A program made the position numbers and the translations under genes. DNA of 64,000 nucleotides from Thunnus maccoyii (Eukaryota > Chordata > Actinopteri > Scombriformes > Scombridae). Shown here one piece after another: positions 35,001-45,700 of the stretch (position 1 is the first letter of the stretch; every line of letters starts with the position of its first letter). Below the pieces are notes generated by a model that saw only the letters and a list, made by a program, of their open reading frames with translations, was not told the DNA's origin and searched no databases. The stretch is from assembly GCF_910596095.1 (NCBI RefSeq), contig NC_056534.1, positions 9,984,490 through 10,048,489 of the forward strand, in the 5' to 3' direction.

Positions 35001-38000
35001 GTTTTTAATGAAATGTGGACAACTATTGGATAGATTGCCGTGAAATTTGGAACAGACTTTAATTGTCCCCAGAGGATGAATTGTTAAAACTCTGGTGATC
35101 AACTGACTTCATCTAGTGCCATCATCAGGTCAAAGTTTTGACTTATCCAGTGAAATATCTCAATATCTACTTCAACAATGTTTTCATGGTTTTTATGGTT
35201 ACTAGACAACAAAGACTACTGACTTTGGTGATCCCTTATTTTTCACAGAGCGCCATCAACAGGTTAAAAAATTTAATTTGGGCACACCCCAGTAGCCTTC
35301 TGGTTAAGACTCATGTTACACAACCACAATGTTATGCAAAATTCAGGCGGATCTTTGCTGCATGTTATTTCCCATCCCTCTCTCCCCTTGTTTTACAGTC
35401 ACCTCTCAACTATCGCTATAGTAACCCCCAACCCCCAATTTTAAAAATGTGTCCAATTCTGTAGTTTATGACCAAATACCTGCAAAACTATGACATTCTC
35501 ATTATCCTCAGCTGTACTTTGTGTTTAGTGCTAATTAGCAAATGTTAACATGCTAACATGCACAACCAAAATGGTGACCATAGTAAACATTATACCTGAT
35601 AAACATGCAACATGTTAGCATTGTCATTGTGAGCATGTTAGCATGCTGACATTAGGATTTAGCTCAAAGCATCGATAGGCCAAAGGTCAGCCTCACAGAG
35701 CTGCCATCATGGCTGTAGACTCTTTGTCTTATTTTATACTTGTTTACTTAAAAGGTACATTTATAAGTATTTTAAGTTTATTGACTCAGATTTTTATGGT
35801 CTATGAGACAAGGACAGAGGATAATAGATTGTTGATATAAAACTCACACAATCAAAAAATACAGTTTTTCTGCTGTTACAGAAACCTTGTTGGGGAGGCA
35901 GCAGTCGGGGACTAAATTTCTATTCCACAGGAGGCAGTGAATCAATATTATCACCTGCTCAGCAACCATCAAAGTGCCCTTGAGCAAGGCACTTAACTAA
36001 CAACTCATTAGAAACTCACAACTGTACAGCACAAGCAGTAACACCTCAGACTCCAAATGAATTTACTGACATCCACACTGGATTTTGTATTGTGTGCAGA
36101 TGTCACTCTTTTCATCAGTGCTGTTGATCTATTAGCCAATGTGCAGGTAATTATGCTCTTATTTCTATGGGCAGCTTCCAAGTGTGTTCATGAAAGGATG
36201 TAACACTCTTTCCCTCCCTGCAACTCAGCGCTACGCCTTCAGGCTGCTGCTGTAAATAGAAATGTGATTAGGCAACCAGCTCAGGTAAATGCGGTTACAA
36301 AAAGACAATATTACTATCTGGCGGGTCACACTGAGTTCACTGGCTCAGACTGTGTGTAGACTCACACAAGATACAAATAAACACAAACGTCATGTTATGT
36401 TGTGTAGACTCATGTGTCCTGATACTTTTTACTTGCCTGTGCCAAAAATCTATTGATTGATGCCAGACTATACAGACCTCAGCTGACAGACGTGATCACT
36501 TCACTCCTGTTGTAGCCTCTTCATGCTGGCTCCCAGCATGTTTTAGAATAGATTTTAAGATCTTACTGATTACCTTTAAGGCTCTTCATGGCCTCTCTCC
36601 CTGCTATATCTCAGACCTCTAAGTACCATACGAGCCAGTACATACTTTGAGATCTTTGGGCAGAAGATTTTCTCTTGATTTATCTTACACTAAATTGGTT
36701 TTAATGATTTTATGATTTGCCTGTTTTATTTTGCTGCCCTTATATACACTTTTTAATGTGGATTTTGCTCTATAAATAAAGATGATTATTATTATTATTA
36801 TATAATGTGTGTACTACATATACAAAAACAACATCAAGTACCAGATTCTTGCTCCTGGTGCGGCATCAATACATGTTCTGTCTGTCTGCACACATGTATG
36901 TTTGTAGAGTTTAAGTTGAGAATTTCTAACGTCAGTGATCCTGTCTTTGTGTATATTTCCTGTCATAGGAATGAACGGAAACAAAGGAGTAAAGGTCATG
37001 GAGAACTGCGAATGAGACGCAACAAAAATATTGTCCAAGGCGGAAAGGCATTTATAGGTGAGAATGGAGGGTAAAGCAAACACAAACACACACAAAGGAA
37101 CCTGTGTTCATATACATCCCTTCCTGACTCACCCCTATGGGCTGTTTTTTTTTTCTTCATGAATTCACTTTCTGAAAAACTGGCTGAAATAACACAAAAA
37201 ATAGAAAAGCTGGTGCTAAAGATAGTCAGCGTAGTAAAGATAATCTTAAGCAGCCTTAATATAGACACTGTCGTTACGGCAACCAGTTTACATATCAGCA
37301 TTAGTGTCTCTCCCTGGTGCTCATGTCACCTGCTTCCTCCAGGAATAGCCCTCACCAGCAAACCCTCTGGCCAGCCTTTTATCCACAATGGAGATCAGTG
37401 AGTTGGATGATAATTAGCCTAAGTAAGGCTGTACTAAGGCTTTAGCTATTGTGTGATGTTACATGTATCTTAAAGATGACTTAAGGTTAAGTTGGGATCA
37501 GAGACATAACTATGTGTATGGCAGGAGGTTTATCCTTAATCTGGAAATCTAAAACTCAGGCCTATATGATTAAAAATCATTGAGGCTTCTGAGCATAACC
37601 AACATGTCTTCCATCTCTTCATCTTTATTTCATCTCTGTGTTAAAATGTTTCAGCCCCTACAGAGTTTTATATTTGATATATTCTTACATATATATATAT
37701 ATATATATATATACACCCTGATATACATGAAGCTATTTGTTCCCATTAATTTCTGCATGGGTGAAAATCAATTAGCAGTAAAACTTGCTTGAGTTTCGTC
37801 ATTTTTGTCAGTGTAATGTTATCATTGCATAGTAGTGCAGCCTGATTAGAAATGTCAGTCACTCAGGAAAATATTGCAAAAGACAACAAATTCAATACAG
37901 TACAGAAATAAATGGAGACTAATATTTCCAAAACACAGCAGTATGTTTTACAAAATGGTTTAAATATAAATGATTTGTGCTAGTAATGGGCTAAAACATG

Positions 38001-39727
38001 AAAAAAAAACACTGGTATGGTCCTTTAAGAGGACCATCAACAATTGGGGTAATTGGCTAAAAATAGGGAAATAAGGTTAAATAAAAACTGGATCTGGATT
38101 GATTTTGCTCCTTCTTTTTGTCACCATCCTTATTATTGACTTCATGTTATGTTATATGAAAGAATAATTCAAATGTAAAACTCTGTAGGGGCTGAAGCAT
38201 TTTAATACAGAGATGAAATAAAGATGAAGAGATGGAAGACATGTTGGTTATGTTCAGAAGCCTCAATGTCTTTTAAATAGCACATGGGCTATTGTGCTGG
38301 AGAGGAATACAATTATATAAATGGTGTAGTCTTTTTAATGTCAAAAATAGACAGCGTGTAGCTTAAAGCTGCTTTGGAGGAGGATTTGGGGTTGGTTATA
38401 TTAGATGAGCAGTAGAAGGAAGCCTACTACACACACAGTCTCAGTTCATATTCGACATGGTCTGATGTTACACTGATTTAATTTTTCTGCAGTGAAACGT
38501 AGCAAACTGTATTTCAATGCTGACTCTATTTGTGAGCAGAGGATTCTGCTTCTTGTCTCCTTGGCACTCATGTTTTCGAGTTCTGTTTTCCATCAGATAT
38601 TTTGTGGTCAAGCAACATAATTTGATACAATGATAGCAATATTTCTTGTCTGAAAATTATTTAAATACATAATTAGCCTACAGCGTTTGTCACTCTAATA
38701 TATTGCAGGATAATTCTTCCTAAACCAGAAACATCTGCAACTGCTCTGTCTCATTTTATGACTGAGGGAAGTGATTCAGCATCTAAAAAAGCTTAGATTT
38801 ATGTGTTGCGGATGGTGTGAAAAATATGGCAACATATTATGGATAAAGATAAAAGAAAGGCGTTGAACCTTTTCCTGTAAAATTGAGACACATTTAAATT
38901 ATGTCTCTCTCTGACTGGATGTAGGTTGAATTTCTAGGTTCTGTATGTCTTGAAACCTAAGAATCAATACACAGAAGCAATAACGTTAATATTATCAGAC
39001 AAAATATGATACATTGTTTGTTACTATGAGATTTCCAAATCATTTTTACTGCAAGACACCAAAAAGCAAAGGGCAGCTCTGCTTCTGAAGTGTCCACAAG
39101 AAAGCTGTCTGTGACCTCTGACCTGTGGAGAGAGGAAATACTGTAGGTGACAGAGTTTCCTCTTCAGAGGTCAGTAGAGAACAAGGTGTAAAACACTTTC
39201 TTGAATCTGCTTCACTGTGTCTTTTTCTTATTTTTTTTAGTCCAGTTTAATCTCATTCGTTATGTTTGACCTGAATCCTCATTTTCCCCTAATCTGGTGC
39301 AGATGTTTTTTTTAAAAAGACATTACACTACATTTATTTGGCATAAAAGCATTCAAACCATGTAGGAGTGAGAGCTAGATGTCGTCTGAAATTGGGAGTG
39401 TGTCCCTTAAACACACAACGAAACGCCTGTTCAGTGCTACAGTATAAGAAGCGATAGATAGGAATATACATGTTTTTAACATTTAAACCACTGCAAATAC
39501 AGCTTCAGTCAGCTGTAAGAACATCATCTGCAATTAGATGAGCACAAACAGAGATAGCATTAATCTACATAATCATGTGGACTTTGTAATACTCTTATGC
39601 ACACTGAAGTCATGATGTAAGAGTCTTATACAGTATATTAAATGAACTGAAAGTTAAACAAATCATGGAGGATTTGCCTATTTATATTGTTTTATCAATA
39701 TTAATCTCTCTCTCTCTCTCTCTATCT

Positions 39728-39806
<79 letters not shown>

Positions 39807-39916
39807 TTACCGTGGTAGCGCTTCTGCTCATCATTGGCCAGCATCACGGCCATCCTCAGGCCGATACCGGAGGAGCAGCCGGTGATGAGCACCACTTTCT
39901 GCCCGGGACTCGCCAT
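32021..39916 (-). CDS. rdh8: Retinol dehydrogenase 8 (photoreceptor SDR), 6 exons
   Basis: Minus-strand exons 39916-39811, 34354-34193, 34086-33907, 33631-33538, 32531-32348 and 32248-32021 join to 317 aa (human RDH8 311). It is a classical short-chain dehydrogenase: cofactor motif TGCSSGIG (12-19), INNAG (90-94), catalytic Ser144 in VVSSVMG, and Tyr157-Lys161 in YAASK. Segments such as [15 protein letters not shown] and [15 protein letters not shown] match RDH8 closely; HSD17B1 is the next closest relative. RDH8 reduces all-trans-retinal to all-trans-retinol with NADPH in photoreceptor outer segments, the first step after bleaching. The last residues are TVSPN, so a C-terminal VxPx outer-segment targeting motif is present. 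Intron 1 is 5.4 kb and full of transposons. Whether this is the a or b teleost paralogue cannot be told. Just upstream (about 40014) a good acceptor suggests a noncoding 5' exon. Confidence 0.95.
34850..35720 (+). repeat. Dispersed teleost repeat, copy 2
   Basis: Within rdh8 intron 1. Successive blocks ('ggtctgccactttg', 'gtgaaatttggaacagac', 'catctagtgccatcatcagg', 'gtttatgaccaaatacctgc', 'gagcatgttagcatgctgac', 'cagcctcacagagctg') are shared with 3297-3835 (inverted) and 48700-49320. It is interrupted by a SINE-like insertion at about 35278-35452. Confidence 0.75.
35278..35452 (+). mobile_element. Decayed tRNA-derived SINE nested in a repeat
   Basis: The stretch starting 'cccagtagccttctggttaa' resembles the tRNA-like head (A-box) of fish tRNA SINEs. 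'ctttgctgcatgttatttcc' followed by 'catccctctctcccc' resembles their body. It splits the host repeat between 'aatttg' and 'tccaattctgtagtttatg', where other copies are continuous. The B-box is eroded. Confidence 0.5.
36475..36805 (+). mobile_element. L2-type LINE 3' fragment
   Basis: A short version of the element at 8790-9640. The frame contains an L2-like [18 protein letters not shown]-like stretch and 'ctttaaggctcttcatggcc', followed by 'ataaataaagatgattatta' and a TTA-repeat tail. It lies in rdh8 intron 1, in the same orientation as the other copy, with several indels. Confidence 0.7.
37574..38272. mobile_element. 699-bp TTAA-flanked MITE with about 103-bp inverted repeats
   Basis: 37574-37676 and 38168-38272 are inverted copies differing at only a few positions. 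Both include 'ccaacatgtcttccatctct' or its reverse complement. TTAA sits immediately outside each end (37570-37573 and 38273-38276), as expected for target duplication by piggyBac or Kolobok transposases. There is no transposase ORF inside; an (AT)n at 37686-37712 follows the left arm. It lies in rdh8 intron 1. Confidence 0.85.
39730..39805. repeat. (CA)n microsatellite abutting the rdh8 exon 1 donor
   Basis: About 38 CA units preceded by a CT-rich run. On the rdh8 strand the donor reads GTAAAT and is directly followed by (TG)n, so the repeat begins at intron position +6. Confidence 0.97.
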
Positions 39917-40443
39917 ATCTCCGCTGCCTGTTGCCTGCTCTGTTGGTAAAGTGAGACACCAGCGGACAACCAGCTCTGCAGGATGAGTGTGGATCTGAGG
40001 TGAAAGCCACTGTAAGAGGATAAGAGAGAGTCACATGGACACATAGCCACAACGCAACAAGACTGAGATTATCTAACCGGTCTGTCGCCCCGGTTGGTCC
40101 TATAGTAGTATTTTGTTCCATGACGGGACAATACTTAAAACTCTTAGACATCTGACCTGACCTTTGTTTCCCCACCAACTGTGTACTGAGTGGTTATATA
40201 TATATTTATAAGAACAAACACGTAAGCAACAATTTGGAGTTACATTGTTATTTAAAAGTCAGCCTCTAACCGGTAAATAGATTTGGCGCCGCCCAGTGGT
40301 CAATATGATTCTTCAATTTGCTGTAAATATGAATGAGATTTCTTCTGGCCAAGAGAAAATCAGGCTACATTATACATGATGATGCCAGGTGATACTTTGA
40401 CAGAGTCAGAGTCAGAAAAGTTATATTTGTGGCTAGTATAAAG

Positions 40444-40696
40444 CAGTGGTTCTCAAACCTTCACATGTCCGGGACCCTTAAACTGACATAAATTAGACCA
40501 CAGACCCCCATCTGATAAGATTTTTATTTTTAGATGTTTTATTAAAGAAAGTGTATTAAACCACCAACATGACCAAAATAGTCACACATTGTGTTACTTA
40601 AGGATGAATTATAGTGAAAATAAATGATTCCCCTTTTTGCTGGAGCCAACCTCAAGGACCCCTGGGGGTCCCTGGACCCCACTTTGAGAACTACTG
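40444..40696. mobile_element. hAT-type MITE with perfect 8-bp target duplication
   Basis: The ends are CAGTGGTTCTCAAAC on the left and, inverted, CAGTAGTTCTCAAAG on the right, which are hAT-family terminal repeats. The octamer GTATAAAG flanks both sides exactly (40436-40443 and 40697-40704). The 253-bp interior has no coding capacity. The element sits about 530 bases upstream of the rdh8 start codon. Confidence 0.9.
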
Positions 40697-40704
40697 GTAT
40701 AAAG

Positions 40705-41837
40705 GATTAAACAACTGCTACATACACAGATACAATCTCTCTTTTGCACGCACGCACACACACACACACACTTAGACACAAAAGTATAGCTGCCAGTCAT
40801 AAGTGTGAGACAACCTACCTGAAGCAGGAGGAAGGGTCTTTGGAAAAATGCCTGGAATCTGTTTTCTTCTTCTTAAAAAAAGTCACTCTGTTTAAGTGCC
40901 TGAAAACAATCTAATGCTGTTACCAAAACACATTTTAATAACTATTATACAGTAGATTTAAATGGTCTTAATCATAAAACACAGATCATTATCTGCATTA
41001 TTTTACTACCTGAAGATTATTATCATTATTATTATTATTCACAGAAACAGTATTTCCTTCCTCACATACAACTATGTAAAGTTCCTTATCAAGCAATATA
41101 TCCACTGACACTTTTCTTTAGTTATGCAGGATTATCCAGATTACCCAGGATTTAATCAGGCTTCCATTTAATTTCGTAAGAGTTTATCTAGTTGAAACTG
41201 TGCAAAAACTGAAGTGAAAATCAACATCTTTAACCTGGCTCTCTCTTTTATATGCAAGTTTCATAATGTCTCTTGTTAATGCAATTTTAGACATTTCTCT
41301 CAGTTGTCTTAAATCTATTCCCCTTAATTCATTTAGATTTAAAACATATATCACTCTTAGATTTTAACTTGCTCTTATATGAGGTGCATTTTATTACAAT
41401 TGTATGTATAAAACATGCTACTACACTATATAAGTACATTTAGATTTCATATTATTTTATTTGATTATACAATTGCATTCAGTCATGAGTCACCTGCTCC
41501 TACGCTACATGTGATCTAAATAAAAAAGGGTACATAAATGTCTTCCTTGTCAGTGCAGATTATCTTAAAGGAAAGCTGCAGCACTACTACAGTGGAGACC
41601 TGCTCATATAGAGGTATACATGTGTACGTATGCATGTGTGTGCATGTACTGAGCTCAGACTCCGTCAGCCTCTTTCACCCCATAAACATCTCCTAAAAAC
41701 TCCTAAAAAGGTTTCTGATGCCTCCCTGTGAGAGCTGCTGGCTTAACTTTTCCACTTAAGGAATAAAGAATGATAAAACCTCAAAGTAGAAGGCAGGGAG
41801 CACATTTAGGTTTTTATTGTGCCTATAGGAAGAGTAT

Positions 41838-41894
<57 letters not shown>

Positions 41895-41990
41895 TGGGAT
41901 GGGCAAAGACAGACAGGCACTGGAATTTGGAATCTGCAGCAGCATATTTTTATTAGTTGGACAGCAGAGTTGTCCTGTCCTAGCATGCTT

Positions 41991-42030
<40 letters not shown>

Positions 42031-42100
42031 TGTGTGTGTGATAGAGCAAGAAGCAAATGAAATATCACAAGTATTCATTGTTCATGTTGGATGTTTTGTA
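40705..42100. other. Intergenic between rdh8 and col5a3, microsatellites only
   Basis: The two genes are divergent across about 2.8 kb. No exon seen. (GT)n tracts occupy 41839-41890 and 41993-42040, and a short (CA)n is at about 40753-40770. The region 42170-42720 becomes GC-rich and probably carries the col5a3 promoter and first-exon leader; no TATA box is obvious. Confidence 0.5.
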
Positions 42101-42721
42101 TTAGTTCCCATAGTGAGAAACTTTGCTGGCAGATTTATATCTAAGCGCTACAAACTTATGAACATGTGCGTGACAGCGTGACAATGTCGCTGTGCGCGTC
42201 ACAGAAAGAGACGTGACTCGGTCCCTTAAATCACTCAGACAATGATGATGTTAATAATTACACGGGCGGTAATTACGCCTCTTACACCCACGAGTCCTCT
42301 CTGGGGAGGGAGGGCTCATCCAGGATAGGAGGGGAGGGGAGGAGGGGAGGAGAGGAGGGGAGAGAAAGTGAGGAAAGTTCTCAGAGGGTGAAGGAAAGAC
42401 CTTCCGATATTAGGGGATTTTTTTCCCCTCGCTGGTCTCCCTTCTTCATCCGTCCACCCTAGAATAAAAACACAGAAGTCGGGACTATAGGGGCTGGTGA
42501 ATTTCATTTATCAGCAAATTAATCTGCAAATTTAATGCATGCGCGCTCTTAATTGCCAGCTGGAGTGCGCGTTAAGACGCACAGGCTCGAGGCAGACCCT
42601 AGACTGTTATCTCTCGCGTGCAGATCCCAAGTTCCTCTTTTGACTGCAGGTGTCCAGCGGAGCGCAGGAGGAGAGCCACGAGGGAATTATTGGCCACCGT
42701 ATCGATAGGCTCTAATGCAAT

Positions 42722-45700
42722 ATGATGGATCGATGGAGCTCAGTGCGCGAGACATGGCTGCTGCTTCTGTTCCTCACGGTGTTTTATACCTCAAGGGCAG
42801 GTAAGACGAAATGTTTATTTAAGTCAGTGCAAATAATTATGTCGCTTATTGTCTAATCATATTCTATCTGCTGCTCTGTAAAGAAGAAGAAGAAGAAGTT
42901 TAATTATGCTTCTTCCCTCCTTTCCTTCCTTCCTTACTGGGTCACATCAGTTGTCATCACCTCTGCTGGAGGCCCTCATGAGCTGATGGAAACCTAGTTA
43001 AACTGCTCCTACCCATCCTTGACATTGTACATTTTAATTTTTTTTTTTTTTTTTTTGCAAACACACTCACTATTGGTAACATCTGTGTCTCAAGCCTATG
43101 TTTGGTATGATGATATGAACTTGATTTATGTCAGGGAAAGGCCAGTCCCTTGAAACACCCCCCTCTCCCCCCACAAAAAAAGTTCCCCTACTCATTTTTC
43201 ATGTAACCTCCAGAAAAATTGGCTTTTTACCTTCATTTTGACAGATGATTTTGTCATGCCAGGTCATGCGGGACTAAAGCTTACTGAACTGAACTGGCTC
43301 GTTCTGGGTTCCTTGAGCCCACTGCACATTTACTAGACAGTTAAAAGGCACAGGCCTATATGCCTAGACTTGTTCTGCCATACCTGCTGCATCAGTCTGT
43401 GCTCTCATACAGCAGCATACAGGATATTTAACCTGTGCAGCTGGGTAATGGGGAACAGACTGAGGCAAATTAAAGTGAGCTGTGCTGAACTGTACTGGGA
43501 ATGGTTGGGTACATACAGCAGCCCCTAGAGCTGCGCTGGAACCACTTGAGCAGGACTTTAAAGGCTTTTAGAGCCTAGTGTCATTGTTTATGGGGATAAG
43601 TGCATGTGTGCATCGATGTGTTTAAGTAGGTACATTTTATGAATGACTATGCTGATTTATTGTCTGATTTTAGAAAGTGAAACCCTTAAAACTACAGAAA
43701 ATCTAGTAGTCCATTATAAGGTCACTAACCTAACTCAGCCCCCCTGAGGAACCATAATACTATGAGCCTACCTAGTGTCAGTTTTAACCTGCTAGGACCA
43801 GATTAACTAGACCTTACACATGGGTCTGTTCAATATCAAATATTAAATTGACTTTCAAATATTTTCTGCTTAATCTTTTGATTGATTGAGACTTGAATTT
43901 TCAAGTCAAGTTTCGAGACAAGTTTATTTGTTTAGCCCAATATAACATATTGTCATGAATTGCAGAGCAGTTGGACCAAAGTGCAGAGACCAAAAGCAGG
44001 GCTGAGAAAAACTTTTATTTAATCCGTGTGCAGGCGAAAACAAAAAGCTAGCAGAGCTGCACAGAGCTGAAAGCAGAACAAGACTTAACAGGACTGAACA
44101 AACAAAACAGACAACTTGACAAAGACCGAACTGAAAACTGGACTTTAAATACACCTGGTCTGATTACAAATTGAACACAGGTGAGTGAAACAAGGACACA
44201 GGTGAAACACATGAGGCAATCAACAAAGGCGGGAAAACACAGGAAGTAAAGGTAACAAAACACAAGGAGAAGACATTTCAAAATAAGACAGGAACTAAAA
44301 ATCCAAACAGAAACAGAAAATCCTGGCAGGATGTGACACATATGGTTTTAAGGTTCATTCTAGACCGGGGAAACAGCAGTTGACAAAACAGTCTCACCTC
44401 AGTCACATTCAATGATCTTCATCAGCAGATGGAGTTTGTGAGTTGTCGTTGAATTGTAGAGGTTTACATTTCTGAGCTCTTTAAAGAGTTCTTGTCCATG
44501 TTAGCTTAAAGGAATAGTTAAAGGACCAGTGTGTAGGATTTAGTGGCATCTAGCAGTGAGTTTGCAGATTGAGGCATGCAAGCATGTAGAAGAAACTGCA
44601 GTGGCTGCGAAACTCACGAAAAAAGAGAAAGGCCCTCTCTAGAGCCAGTGTTTGGTTTGTCTCTTCTGGGCTATTGTAGCTACATGGCAGTGCAAAATGG
44701 CGGCCTCCATGGAAGGGGACCTGCTCCCTATGTAGATATAAAGGGCTCATTCTACGGTAACAAACACACAAAACAATTCTTATTTTCATGGGATTATACA
44801 CAAATTAAAACATACTTATGGATATTATATTCCATTTCTGCCAAGTCTGCTCTGCTATGTGCCACTAAATCTTACACACCGGTCCTTTAAACATGTTTGG
44901 ATGTAGGCTTTTTGGCTTTTGATTGATACCACTCTTATGTTTATATGATACATATGAAGCTGGAGCCAACAGCTGCTTAGCTTAGCTTAGCACAGAGACT
45001 GGAGGCAGGGGGAAACAGCTAGCCTGGCTCTGTACAAAGGTAACACAATCTGCCTACTATCACTCTAAAACTCACTAATTAACACGTTATATCTTGTTTG
45101 TACAAAAACGACATGTTGAGTTGTTACAAGGGGTTATGTGCCAGACTGTTTCTTAGCCAGGCTCAGAAAATTCCTGCTTACTCGGAAAATAACTCTCAGC
45201 AAGCAAGCAAATAAGCAAATTTCCCAAAATGTCCAACTGTTCCTTTAAAAGTTGAGCTTCAGAGTTCATTCTTGACCTTGGGAAGAGTTGTCAAAACTAT
45301 CTCACCTCTAGTATAGATCTGCCAACAAAGATAATGCGATATGATCGAAAGCTCCAGAACAGCTACTAAATGGACACAGAGGTGAGGTTGTTTAGTCAAT
45401 CATATATAATACCTCAATGGGCGTCACAGGCCCACATCATCAACAGCCTCTATGTAAGTGTGCCAAAAAACAAAGAAAAGCCTTTAATCCACTCCTTCAT
45501 CTTAACTTCATTACATCTGCATTTTTTCTCATTTAACAGCTGTTTTATTTACAAGTCAACATCCACTGGCATTTTTCAGGACAACATCAGCAGTTTGATG
45601 TGAAAGACTTGGCAAAGACTCCACCATGTTGCCTCCACCTGCTCCGTCTGAGAATATGCTGAGAAAGCCAAAAAGTATTTATGTTATGTCCCACAAGCCA

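Noticed and set aside
35282-35330. Possible tRNA gene
   Set aside because: Only an A-box-like head is present and no cloverleaf can be formed; it fits a decayed SINE.
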